Assembly (NCBI RefSeq): GCF_026586805.1 | Contig: NZ_JAPFHA010000013.1 | Location: forward strand, 1-64,000 | Reading direction: 5' to 3' | Origin: Niveibacterium sp. 24ML | GTDB lineage: Bacteria; Pseudomonadota; Gammaproteobacteria; Burkholderiales; Rhodocyclaceae | DNA: 64,000 nucleotides | In this document: piece by piece, positions 1-7,576 of the stretch | Layout of the letters: every line of letters begins with the position of its first letter | Position numbering within the stretch: position 1 is the first letter of the stretch | The notes under the pieces: model-generated | Told to the model about the DNA's origin: nothing | What the model saw: only the letters and a program-made list of their open reading frames with translations | The model's database searches: none | Made by a program: the position numbers and the translations under genes

Positions 1-250
1 GTTGTTCGCAGAACTGTCGATCCGAGCGCACCGAGTAGAACGCGAGGAGCAATTGCGCCTTGAGCAATCGCTCCGGCGGAATCGACGGCCGCCCACCCTT
101 GGCATAAAGCGCATCCAGATCCGCCGAAATGGCCGACAGCGCCGTATCGGCCAACTTCTTCACCGGCCGCAGCGGGTGATCGGCGGGAATCCGCGATTCG
201 ACCGAGAAGTAGTGAAACATCGAGGACTGGGGATTGACTTCGCCGCGCAT
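1..250 (-). CDS. IS5-like transposase, N-terminal part (cut by window edge)
   Basis: The minus strand from an ATG at 248-250 reads MRGEVNPQSSMFHYFSVESR, followed by RIPADHPLRPVKK and GGRPSIPPERLLKAQLLLAF. This is the N-terminal DUF772-type region of IS5/IS1182-like transposases. The reading frame is open to base 1, so the rest of the protein and the distal end of the element lie outside the window. About 80 bp separate this start from the neighbouring gene's 3' end at 330. The element's terminal inverted repeat should lie there, but it cannot be defined with only one end visible. The family call is firm. Whether the element is intact is unknown. Confidence 0.85.
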   Translation of the reverse strand, partial: MRGEVNPQSSMFHYFSVESRIPADHPLRPVKKLADTALSAISADLDALYAKGGRPSIPPERLLKAQLLLAFYSVRSDRQFCEQ

Positions 251-329
251 CGTTGCTCTGCCTGGGGTGGACGCTTATCCCTACGACAACTGAATCCCCG
301 AATCGTTCACCGGGTTTTGCATCACCCTG

Positions 330-788
330 TTAGTCGTCCGCGGCTGGTACGAAGCGCCCGCACCACCCCTGGGTGGCAATGTGCAGTTGCTCGCGGGTGC
401 GGCGCTGCAGGGTGAAGGCGGCGCCGTCCGCCAGCGCCATGCGCGCCAGCCAGTTGGCGGCGGGGCCAAGGCGCAGTTGATCCTTGCTCAGGCGGGCTTC
501 AAGTGTGGCGCCGCTGCGGCAGATGCGCCCGGCGCCTTCGGCCCATAGGCTCTCGTCGGTTTTCACGAATGCCAGCTTCAGCGCGCCATTGTGTTCGCTG
601 ATGCTGACACGCATGGGTTTGCCGTCGTCCATCGAGGTTTCCTCCCAGCGCAGCGGGAAAGCGGGGTCGCCGGCCAACTGGCGCAGTTCGTGGATGCTCG
701 ACGCGCAACGCGGCGGTTCTTGGGCATGGGCGCAGCAGGCCAAGGGCAGGGCGAGCAGGGCAGCGATGGCGGGCGGGGGGATCCTCAT
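330..788 (-). CDS. Small secreted protein of unknown function
   Basis: A 152-aa protein starting MRIPPPAIAALLALPLACCA, with a typical signal peptide probably cut after the AHA at about residue 22. The mature part has several Cys residues (CASS, RICRSG, QGWCGRF) that could form disulfides in the periplasm. I do not recognise a family. I chose the ATG at 786-788 because the signal peptide begins there; an upstream in-frame extension has no such character. The stop codon lies about 80 bp from the transposase start, so the insertion sequence sits right at the gene's 3' end and may have replaced its original terminator. Confidence 0.65.
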   Translation of the reverse strand: MRIPPPAIAALLALPLACCAHAQEPPRCASSIHELRQLAGDPAFPLRWEETSMDDGKPMRVSISEHNGALKLAFVKTDESLWAEGAGRICRSGATLEARLSKDQLRLGPAANWLARMALADGAAFTLQRRTREQLHIATQGWCGRFVPAADD

Positions 789-961
789 GCGGCTCAGTCT
801 GCTACCGCGATGTGTCGGGCGTGCGACGGTTCTGTTGCGTGATAGCAACTGCCTATGCACGGGATCGTGACGATCAATTGGATTGATTTTGACCGAGCCA
901 TTAATCTTCACTCCGTCGCACAAGACTTTGTCCTTAGCCCGAACAACACAGGAGAAACACC

Positions 962-1531
962 ATGAGCGCTTCCCTCATCAACACCGAAATCAAGCCCTTC
1001 AAGGCCACCGCGTTCCACAACGGCAAGTTCGTCGAGGTGTCGGATGCCGATACCAAGGGCAAGTGGTCGGTCTTCTTCTTCTACCCGGCCGATTTCACCT
1101 TCGTCTGCCCGACCGAGCTGGGCGACCTGGCCGACAACTACGCCGAGTTCCAGAAGCTGGGCGTCGAGATCTACGGCGTGTCGACCGACACCCACTTCAC
1201 GCACAAGGCCTGGCACGACACGTCGGAGACCATCGGCAAGATCAAGTACCCGCTGATCGGCGACCCGACCCACCTGCTGTCGCGCAACTTCGGCGTGCTG
1301 ATCGAAGAAGCCGGCCTGGCCGAGCGTGGCACCTTCGTGGTCGACCCGGCCGGCAAGATCCAGATCATCGAAGTGAACGCCGGTGGCATCGGCCGCAACG
1401 CGGAAGAGCTGCTGCGCAAGGTCAAGGCCGCGCAGTACGTCGCAGCCCACCCGGGTGAAGTGTGCCCGGCGAAGTGGAAGGAAGGCGAAGCCACGCTGGC
1501 ACCGTCCCTCGACCTCGTCGGCAAGATCTAA
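962..1531 (+). CDS. ahpC: Alkyl hydroperoxide reductase subunit C (typical 2-Cys peroxiredoxin)
   Basis: A 189-aa protein that reduces H2O2 and organic hydroperoxides in the cytoplasm and is recycled by AhpF. The peroxidatic Cys49 is in the motif FTFVCPTE and the resolving Cys168 is in EVCPAKW. Length and motifs match the AhpC/Prx1 class, including the enteric-type C-terminus. The start has a good ribosome-binding site (aggag) 9 bases upstream. ahpF follows 248 bp downstream on the same strand, so the pair is probably one operon. No OxyR gene lies in the window. I could not pick an OxyR site or -10/-35 box with confidence in the 173 bp upstream. Confidence 0.97.
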   Translation: MSASLINTEIKPFKATAFHNGKFVEVSDADTKGKWSVFFFYPADFTFVCPTELGDLADNYAEFQKLGVEIYGVSTDTHFTHKAWHDTSETIGKIKYPLIGDPTHLLSRNFGVLIEEAGLAERGTFVVDPAGKIQIIEVNAGGIGRNAEELLRKVKAAQYVAAHPGEVCPAKWKEGEATLAPSLDLVGKI

Positions 1532-1535
1532 AGCC

Positions 1536-1652
1536 GCGATTGCGCCTGCTGCGCGGGCCAATCTCGGGGCTGTGATGCTCGCCGTGCCTCACGTACGGCT
1601 GCGCTTCTCACCCCGACCTTGGCCCGCTCACGACGGCGCACTCGCGACTTTG
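1536..1652 (+). repeat. Structured palindromic element, copy 1 (ahpC-ahpF spacer)
   Basis: It begins four bases after the ahpC stop codon. The sequence folds back on itself over about 110 nt: GCGGGCCAA near 1552 pairs with TTGGCCCGC near 1619, CTCGGGG pairs with CCCCGAC, and GCCGT pairs with ACGGC around a short loop. A homologous copy lies at 60511-60634 after gcvH. They share CTGCTGCGCG, TGCTCGCCGT, GTACGGCTG and CCGCTC blocks, roughly 75-80% identical by eye with a single 1-base indel. Stem differences between the copies are compensatory. Confidence 0.8.
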
Positions 1653-1760
1653 GTCGCGCCAAAAGAGCCGCCCCGGCGGCTCGCAGTGCAAAGCGGGTTA
1701 GCTAGCGCGCTTTGCACTGCGATCCACAGAACCCCCCGGCCCTTGCCCGACGCAAGGGCC
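1643..1760. other. Array of four further hairpins before ahpF
   Basis: Four perfect stem-loops follow each other: CGCGAC/GTCGCG at 1643-1658; GAGCCGCC/GGCGGCTC at 1665-1682; a 15-bp stem TCGCAGTGCAAAGCG at 1681-1695 pairing with 1708-1722; and GGCCCTTGC/GCAAGGGCC at 1738-1760. The last ends about 10 bases before the ahpF ribosome-binding site. None has a T-tract, so they do not look like intrinsic terminators. They may set ahpC/ahpF stoichiometry by mRNA processing or protection; that is inference. Confidence 0.7.
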
Positions 1761-1779
1761 CGCAAATAGGAGTGCCACC

Positions 1780-3345
1780 ATGCTTGAAGCGAACATCAAG
1801 GCCCAGTTGAAGGCTTACCTCGAACGACTCGTGCAGCCGATCGAACTGGTCGCCTCGCTCGACGACGGCGCCAAGTCGCGTGAGCTGCACGGGCTGCTCG
1901 AAGAAATTGCCACCTTGTCGGACAAGGTCAGCCTGCGGGTGGATGGCAGCAACGCGCGCCGCCCCTCGTTCGGCATCAGCCTCAAGGGCGAAACGCCGCG
2001 CGTGCATTTCGCCGGCATTCCGATGGGCCATGAGTTCACCTCGCTGGTGCTCGCGCTGCTGCAGGTGAGCGGCTATGCGCCGAAGCTGGAAGAGGGAGTG
2101 GTCGCGCAGATCAAGGCGATCGAAGGCAAGTTCAGCTTCGAGACTTTCATCTCGCTGTCGTGCCACAACTGCCCGGACGTGGTGCAGGCGCTCAACACGA
2201 TGGCAGTGCTGAACCCGAATTTTGAAGCGGTGATGATCGACGGCGCGCTGTTTCAGGCCGAGGTCGATGCGCGTCAGATCATGGGTGTGCCGTCGATCTA
2301 CCTCAACGGTGAGCTGTTCGGACAGGGCCGCATGGGCGTCGAGGAGATCCTCGCCAAGGTCGACACCGGCGCCGCGGCGCGCGAAGCCGAGAAGCTCAAC
2401 CAGAAGGGCGTGTTCGATGTGCTGGTGGTGGGCGGTGGCCCGGCCGGTGCATCGGCTGCGATCTACGCCGCCCGCAAGGGCATCCGCACCGGCGTGGTGG
2501 CCGAGCGTTTCGGCGGCCAGGTCATGGACACGATGGCGATCGAGAACTTCATCTCGGTCAAAGCCACCGACGGCCCCAAGCTCGCCGCCGGGCTGGAGCA
2601 GCATGTGCGCGACTACGACGTCGACGTGATGAACCTGCAGCGCGCCGTCGGGCTGGAGCCCGCCGCCACGCCGGGCGGCCTGCACACGGTGAAGCTCGCC
2701 TCAGGCGCCACGCTGCAGAGCCGCAGCGTGATCCTCTCGACCGGCGCGCGCTGGCGTGAGATGGGCGTGCCCGGCGAGCAGCAGTACAAGACCAAGGGCG
2801 TGGCTTTCTGCCCGCACTGCGACGGGCCGCTGTTCAAGGGCAAGCGTGTTGCGGTGATCGGCGGTGGTAACTCCGGCGTGGAAGCGGCGATCGACCTCGC
2901 CGGCATCGTCGCCCACGTCACCCTGCTCGAATTCGCCGATACCCTGCGTGCCGACGCGGTGCTGCAGAAGAAGCTGCACAGCCTGCCGAACGTCAAGGTG
3001 ATCACCTCGGCGCAGACCACCGAAGTGACCGGCGACGGCAGCAAGGTCAATGGCATCTCGTACAAGGATCGCGTCAGCGGCGCAGCGCACCACATCGCGC
3101 TCGAAGGCATCTTCGTGCAGATCGGTCTGCTGCCGAACACCGACTTCCTCAAGGACGTCGTCAAACTCTCGCCGCGAGGCGAGATCGAAGTCGACGCCCG
3201 CGGCGAAACCTCGGTGCCGGGCGTGTTCGCAGCCGGCGACGCGACGACCGTACCCTACAAGCAGATCATCATCGCGATGGGCGAGGGGGCGAAGGCGAGC
3301 CTTGGGGCGTTTGATCATCTGATCCGAATCTCGGCACCGGCTTGA
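1780..3345 (+). CDS. ahpF: Alkyl hydroperoxide reductase subunit F
   Basis: A 521-aa flavoprotein disulfide reductase that passes electrons from NADH through FAD and two CxxC centres to AhpC. The N-terminal tandem thioredoxin-like domain holds CHNC at Cys128/Cys131. The C-terminal thioredoxin-reductase-like part has the FAD motif [10 protein letters not shown] near residue 218, CPHC at Cys344/Cys347, the NADH-binding [10 protein letters not shown] and the C-terminal AAGDAT. The length is that of full AhpF rather than TrxB. The ribosome-binding site is aggagt 8 bases before the ATG. It is co-oriented with ahpC. Confidence 0.97.
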   Translation: MLEANIKAQLKAYLERLVQPIELVASLDDGAKSRELHGLLEEIATLSDKVSLRVDGSNARRPSFGISLKGETPRVHFAGIPMGHEFTSLVLALLQVSGYAPKLEEGVVAQIKAIEGKFSFETFISLSCHNCPDVVQALNTMAVLNPNFEAVMIDGALFQAEVDARQIMGVPSIYLNGELFGQGRMGVEEILAKVDTGAAAREAEKLNQKGVFDVLVVGGGPAGASAAIYAARKGIRTGVVAERFGGQVMDTMAIENFISVKATDGPKLAAGLEQHVRDYDVDVMNLQRAVGLEPAATPGGLHTVKLASGATLQSRSVILSTGARWREMGVPGEQQYKTKGVAFCPHCDGPLFKGKRVAVIGGGNSGVEAAIDLAGIVAHVTLLEFADTLRADAVLQKKLHSLPNVKVITSAQTTEVTGDGSKVNGISYKDRVSGAAHHIALEGIFVQIGLLPNTDFLKDVVKLSPRGEIEVDARGETSVPGVFAAGDATTVPYKQIIIAMGEGAKASLGAFDHLIRISAPA

Positions 3346-3402
3346 TGTTGGGTATCTCGGCGTAGGGACGGCCAGCCGGTCGCTGCGCCGCAGGCTAGAT
3401 TT

Positions 3403-3430
3403 TCCCCTGAGGTGATCAGTCCTCAGGGGA
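3403..3430. terminator. Perfect hairpin between convergent ahpF and YdcF genes
   Basis: A 10-bp perfect stem, TCCCCTGAGG at 3403-3412 paired with CCTCAGGGGA at 3421-3430, with an 8-nt loop. It sits between two convergent genes, where a two-way terminator is expected. There is no clear T-tract after it on either strand, so termination is plausible but not certain. Confidence 0.5.
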
Positions 3431-3521
3431 TATTGGCCGTGGGGTCGGTTGCATTCAAGCAGTCCTGCGCTTGTCGCCAAGCTTGCCGTTCAGCGCCGGC
3501 GCCCCTGTCGCCGGATGGGCT

Positions 3522-4295
3522 TCAAAAAAGGCGATTGAGCCTTTGTGCAAGCAGGCCAATCCATTCATGCAGGGCGTAAAAGCCGGCGTAGGCGCTGCTC
3601 GCGCTGGGCAGGGCGGGCATCGCCTGCGCATCACCGCCCTGGCTGCTGAGGTAGGCGGTTGGGGCGGGGTAGACGGTCATGCCGGTGCGTTCGAACTCGC
3701 CGACCGAACGGGGCATGTGGGCCGCGTGGGTCACCAACGCGATCCGGGTGATCCCGGCCGGGCGTAGCAGGCGGGCGCTGAGTTCGGCGTTTTGTCGGGT
3801 GTCCAGCGCGGCGCCTTCGACCCAGCGTGCGGTGATGCCGAAATCGTCCTTGAGGGTGCGCCGCATCAGTTCGGCTTCTGAGGTGCCCTTCGTCGGTGCG
3901 CCGCCGGTCACCAGCACCGGCAGGCCGCTCAGCCGTGCAAGCCGGGCGCCGTAGCGAACCCTTTCAAGCGTGATGCGGTTGATCGTCTCGCCGCCGTATT
4001 CCGGCGCGCTGCTGCGCCGGCCCCCGGCCAGGATCACGATGGCCTGCGCTTGCTTGAGCGTGGCCGATGTGATCGGCGGCTGGTCTTCGAGCCCGCGCAG
4101 CATCCAGGCCACGCTGGCCGGCCAGCACAGCACAAGACTCAAGACGATGCCGCCCCAGGCAAGCCAAAGGCCGGCGCGGCGGCGCCGCATGATCAGCACC
4201 AACCCGGTGCCGGTCACCAGTAATGGCAGCATCGGAGGGAGCAGGAAAATGCCAATCAGCTTCTTGGCGACAAAGGCGATTGAGGCAAGTTCCAT
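3522..4295 (-). CDS. YdcF/ElyC-family (DUF218) membrane protein
   Basis: A 257-aa protein with two N-terminal hydrophobic segments (about residues 10-35 and 42-62) followed by a DUF218 domain. Visible DUF218 features are AIVILAGGRR, PVLVTGGAPTKGTSEAE and ALVTHAAHMPRS. The layout resembles E. coli ElyC and SanA, which are linked to cell-envelope integrity and peptidoglycan precursor use. The biochemical activity of the family is not settled. It faces the DUF2802/SPOR genes across a very short gap. Confidence 0.85.
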   Translation of the reverse strand: MELASIAFVAKKLIGIFLLPPMLPLLVTGTGLVLIMRRRRAGLWLAWGGIVLSLVLCWPASVAWMLRGLEDQPPITSATLKQAQAIVILAGGRRSSAPEYGGETINRITLERVRYGARLARLSGLPVLVTGGAPTKGTSEAELMRRTLKDDFGITARWVEGAALDTRQNAELSARLLRPAGITRIALVTHAAHMPRSVGEFERTGMTVYPAPTAYLSSQGGDAQAMPALPSASSAYAGFYALHEWIGLLAQRLNRLF

Positions 4296-4397
4296 GGTTT
4301 GCGTTGTGACAAGCAGGGCGGGGCCAGTATTATCGCAGGGGAAGGCGGGAGCGCTGCCGATGCGGCAGGCGCGCTGCGGGGCTTAGGGAGAGACATT

Positions 4398-4922
4398 TTG
4401 GGTTTGCGCGAAGTCATCTTGGCATTGGTGGTGCTGCTGTGCCTCTATCTCGCCTGGGTGGTCATGCGCCTCTTTCGTGTTTCGCACAAACCCGCCCGCG
4501 AGCAGCGCATTGAGCCCGAGTACGAGACGATTCTCGACACCAGCGATCTGATGCGGGAGCCCGTGCCAACGCCACTGCCTCCGGCGGCTGATGCGCCGAT
4601 GCAGCCCGATCTGGCGCATGCGCGGGCAGAGCGGGAGGCTTTCGATGCCTTGGTCGAGCTTGCGCGCCTGCGATTTCAGGTGGAAGCGCTGGAAGCGGCC
4701 AACGCCGCCTTGCGTGAGGATTTTGAGATTGCCCGTGAAGCGCTGGGCGCCGAAATCGCAGCGCTGCGCAACGCACGCAGCGTATCGCCGCAGTACGGTG
4801 AGGCGGTGGTGCTGGCTCAGCGCGGGCTGGAAACCGAGGCGATCGCCGAGCGCTGCGGCATCTCGGTGTCGGAAGCTGAACTGGTGGCCGCCTTGTCGCG
4901 CGGCATCAAACCTCAGGAGTGA
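4398..4922 (+). CDS. DUF2802 domain-containing membrane-anchored protein
   Basis: A 174-aa protein with one N-terminal membrane helix (ILALVVLLCLYLAWVVM), a proline-rich linker, a coiled-coil segment (about residues 75-125) and a small helical C-terminal domain with EAIAERCGISVSEAELVAAL, which resembles a helix-turn-helix and matches DUF2802. I chose the TTG at 4398 because aggag precedes it by 7 bases. An in-frame TTG at 4299 has no ribosome-binding site and would almost overlap the divergent gene. DUF2802 genes often sit near flagellar or chemotaxis genes; here fliW lies two genes downstream. Function unknown. Confidence 0.8.
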   Translation: MGLREVILALVVLLCLYLAWVVMRLFRVSHKPAREQRIEPEYETILDTSDLMREPVPTPLPPAADAPMQPDLAHARAEREAFDALVELARLRFQVEALEAANAALREDFEIAREALGAEIAALRNARSVSPQYGEAVVLAQRGLETEAIAERCGISVSEAELVAALSRGIKPQE

Positions 4923-4928
4923 GCCTGC

Positions 4929-5663
4929 ATGGCTGAATTGAGCCCAAGCAACGCACCGCCGCAACCGGATGAACGCCGCAAGCTGCTCTTGCGAGGTGGC
5001 GGCGCCCTCGTCGTGATAGGGGCCTTGCTGGTCGTGCTGTGGGTGTGGGAGCGCAATCAGACCGAGGCCCCGCCGGCGCCGCAGGTGCGCGCGGTGGTGC
5101 CGACACCCGAGCAGATTCGCGCAGCCAGTGGCGAGGCCGCCCCAGCAGCGCAGTCCGCCGCCATGCCGGCCGGCGAGGCTTCGGCGCCGCAGTCGGCCGA
5201 TTCGATGAGCGCGGCGCAAAGCGAGCCGGCAACGCAAGACATCGCGGAAGAAACCCGCGGGGTGGAGGTCATCGAGACGCTACCCTCGCCGCCGACGCCC
5301 GCCCGCCAAGCCGAGCCGATCGTTGCCGAAGGCACGGCAGGGCGTAGCCGCGCGCCGGCTGCGGCCGAGCCGACGCCCAGCGTGGCGGCGCCCGCGCGCC
5401 TTGTCGTCCAGACCGAACCGGCCCCGCCCGGCGTGAAGCCGCCGGCCGGCCGCGCCTTTGCGCTGCAGGCGGGCGTATTCTCGACACCCAAGAACGCGGA
5501 AGATCTGCGCGCGCGCCTCGAATTGGCGGGGATACCCGCGCAGTTGGAGACGCGGGTGGTGGTGGGGCCTTTCAATACGCGGCAAGACGCAGAAAAGGCG
5601 CAGAACAAACTCAAGGCCTTGGGGCTGGCGCGCGGTCAGTTGGTGACCGTCAAGCTGCCCTGA
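4929..5663 (+). CDS. SPOR domain-containing inner-membrane protein
   Basis: A 244-aa protein with a short cytoplasmic N-terminus, one membrane helix (residues about 24-40), a long low-complexity Ala/Pro/Glu linker and a C-terminal SPOR domain (about residues 178-243). The domain shows FALQAGVFSTPKNAEDLRAR, VVVGPF and the A-x-K-L-K-x-L-G pattern. SPOR domains bind denuded septal glycan, so the protein probably acts at the division site, as FtsN and DedD do. It starts 6 bp after the DUF2802 gene, so the two are likely translated from one message. Confidence 0.9.
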   Translation: MAELSPSNAPPQPDERRKLLLRGGGALVVIGALLVVLWVWERNQTEAPPAPQVRAVVPTPEQIRAASGEAAPAAQSAAMPAGEASAPQSADSMSAAQSEPATQDIAEETRGVEVIETLPSPPTPARQAEPIVAEGTAGRSRAPAAAEPTPSVAAPARLVVQTEPAPPGVKPPAGRAFALQAGVFSTPKNAEDLRARLELAGIPAQLETRVVVGPFNTRQDAEKAQNKLKALGLARGQLVTVKLP

Positions 5664-5711
5664 GCGAATCAGACAAACGGCCTGATCAGGCCGGACAAGG
5701 GGAGGGGAGTC

Positions 5712-6146
5712 ATGCAAATCGAAAGCCCGGTGTTTGGCAGTATCGATGTTCCAGACGACAAACTGATCAGTTTTCCGGCCGGGTTGCCCGGCTTCGAAGA
5801 CTGCAAGCTTTTTGCCTTGCTGCATCCGGATGCAGCGCAGCCGCGCGTGTTCTACCTGCAGTCGGTCGAGGATCCGGGGATTGCGTTTTCGATCGCCTCG
5901 CCCGATCAGTTCGGCCTGCACTACGAGTTCAGCCTGAGCGATGACGAACTGGCCATGATCGGGCTTGATTCGGCCGACAAGGCGGCGGTGATGGTGATCC
6001 TGCGGCGCGACAATCCGGACGACGCAAACTCGCCGGTGCGCGCGGTGCTTACTGCGCCGCTGGTGATCAACCTTGAATCGCGAAAAGGGATTCAGAAGCC
6101 GATCGCCAATATCGGTTGCGACATCACGCTGCGCTCGAATGACTGA
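5712..6146 (+). CDS. fliW: Flagellar assembly factor FliW
   Basis: A 144-aa protein with the FliW hallmarks FPAGLPGFE at residues 21-29, FYLQSVEDPGIAF and NPDDANSP, and the usual family length. FliW binds flagellin and antagonises the RNA-binding protein CsrA, so that flagellin synthesis follows secretion. In many bacteria csrA is the adjacent gene. No csrA-like ORF is seen next to this copy, and no flagellin gene is in the window. A ggaggggag ribosome-binding site precedes the ATG. Confidence 0.93.
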   Translation: MQIESPVFGSIDVPDDKLISFPAGLPGFEDCKLFALLHPDAAQPRVFYLQSVEDPGIAFSIASPDQFGLHYEFSLSDDELAMIGLDSADKAAVMVILRRDNPDDANSPVRAVLTAPLVINLESRKGIQKPIANIGCDITLRSND

Positions 6147-6206
6147 TCCCGAGCGGAGGCGTTTCGCGCCTCCGCAATTCGATACCACCCCATCAGGAGC
6201 AATGCA

Positions 6207-6590
6207 GTGAGCAAGCAAATCATTTCGACCACCCATGCACCGGCGGCCATCGGCACCTATTCGCAGGCGGTGAAGGTCGGCAACACGGTCTACCTCTCGG
6301 GGCAGATTCCGCTCGATCCGGCGACCATGACGCTGGTGGAAGGCGGCTTTGAAGCGCAGACCGTCCGCATGTTCGAAAACCTCAAGGCGGTGGCCGAAGC
6401 GTCTGGCGGATCGCTTGCCGATGCGGTGAAGCTCACGATCTACCTGACTGATCTGTCGAATTTCGCCACCGTGAATACCGTGATGGCGCGCTACTTCAGC
6501 GAACCCTATCCGGCGCGCGCCGCAGTGGGCGTGAAAGAGCTGCCGCGCGGCTCGCTGGTGGAAGCCGACGCGATTCTGGTGCTCGGCTAG
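6207..6590 (+). CDS. RidA-family enamine/imine deaminase
   Basis: A 127-aa protein of the Rid (YjgF/YER057c/UK114) family. Members with the catalytic arginine hydrolyse reactive 2-aminoacrylate-type enamines made by PLP enzymes. Arg104 lies in YPARAAVGV and Glu119 in LVEADAI, at the positions of E. coli RidA Arg105 and Glu120. SGQIPLDP and IGTYSQAV are also present. The GTG start is chosen because aggag lies 7 bases upstream; an ATG out of frame inside that spacing is ignored. Confidence 0.95.
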   Translation: MSKQIISTTHAPAAIGTYSQAVKVGNTVYLSGQIPLDPATMTLVEGGFEAQTVRMFENLKAVAEASGGSLADAVKLTIYLTDLSNFATVNTVMARYFSEPYPARAAVGVKELPRGSLVEADAILVLG

Positions 6591-6627
6591 GCCCGCAGCC
6601 CCCTTCATCGCCACCCGGGAGGCGGAC

Positions 6628-7500
6628 ATGCGTTTCGAAAACGGCCGCGAAAGCGACAACATCGAAGACCGCCGTGGCGGCGGTGGCGGCATGGCCTTCG
6701 GCGGGCGCTCGATCGGTGTGGGGACGGTTGTGCTTGCACTGGTGGCCTGGTACTTCGGCATCGACCCTTCGCTGGTGCTCAATCAGGGCGCGATGGCCCC
6801 AGCGGCGACCCAGCAGCAGGGGCCGGCGCGACCGGTGACCGAAACCGCAAGCGAAGCGCAGGCCCGCAAGCTGGTGGCGATGGTGCTGGGCGACACCGAA
6901 GTGACCTGGGGCAAACTATTCGAGGCCGCCGGCCGCGAGTACCCGCAGCCCAAGCTGGTGCTCTTCCGTGGCCAGACACAAACCGCCTGCGGCCGTGGCG
7001 AGGCAGCGATGGGGCCGTTCTACTGCCCGGGCGACGAAAAGGTCTACATCGACCTTGCCTTCTACGATGAGCTGGCGCGGCGCTTCAGGGCGCCTGGCGA
7101 CTTCGCGCAGGCTTATGTGATTGCGCACGAAGTGGGCCACCATGTGCAGCACGTGCTGGGCATCTCAGACAAGATGCGGCAAGCCCAGCAAGGCCGTAGC
7201 GAGGCGCAGAAGAATGCGCTGCTGGTGCGGCTTGAACTGCAAGCGGACTGCTTTGCCGGCTTATGGGCCAAGCAGGCCGTGGCGAGCGGCAACCTGACGC
7301 TGGAGCCCGGTGATGTGGAAGAGGCGCTGACCGCAGCCTCCGCGATCGGTGACGACACGCTGCAAAAGCAGGCGCGGGGCGTGGTGGTGCCGGAAAGCTT
7401 TACCCATGGCTCGTCGGATCAGCGGGTGCGCTGGTTCTCGCGTGGGCTGGAGCAGGGCGACGTGCGCGCCTGCGATACCTTCAAGGCGCGCGAGCTTTAG
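6628..7500 (+). CDS. YpfJ-family neutral zinc metallopeptidase
   Basis: A 290-aa membrane-anchored protein. It has a charged Gly-rich N-terminus (ESDNIEDRRGGGGG), one membrane helix (about residues 33-50), then a zincin domain with HEVGHH at His167-His172, the expected HExxH-type site. Downstream ELQADCFAG supplies the third-ligand region and FTHGSSDQRVRWFSRG is the typical C-terminal signature of this family. The family is widespread, but its substrate is not known. A ggagg sequence lies just upstream of the ATG. Confidence 0.92.
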   Translation: MRFENGRESDNIEDRRGGGGGMAFGGRSIGVGTVVLALVAWYFGIDPSLVLNQGAMAPAATQQQGPARPVTETASEAQARKLVAMVLGDTEVTWGKLFEAAGREYPQPKLVLFRGQTQTACGRGEAAMGPFYCPGDEKVYIDLAFYDELARRFRAPGDFAQAYVIAHEVGHHVQHVLGISDKMRQAQQGRSEAQKNALLVRLELQADCFAGLWAKQAVASGNLTLEPGDVEEALTAASAIGDDTLQKQARGVVVPESFTHGSSDQRVRWFSRGLEQGDVRACDTFKAREL

Positions 7501-7576
7501 CCCTTCAGGCGGGTAGCGTTTGCGCCGGTGCGCGCTGATACGCAGTGGCGCGGTGGCACCCGTAGAATCCACCCCC

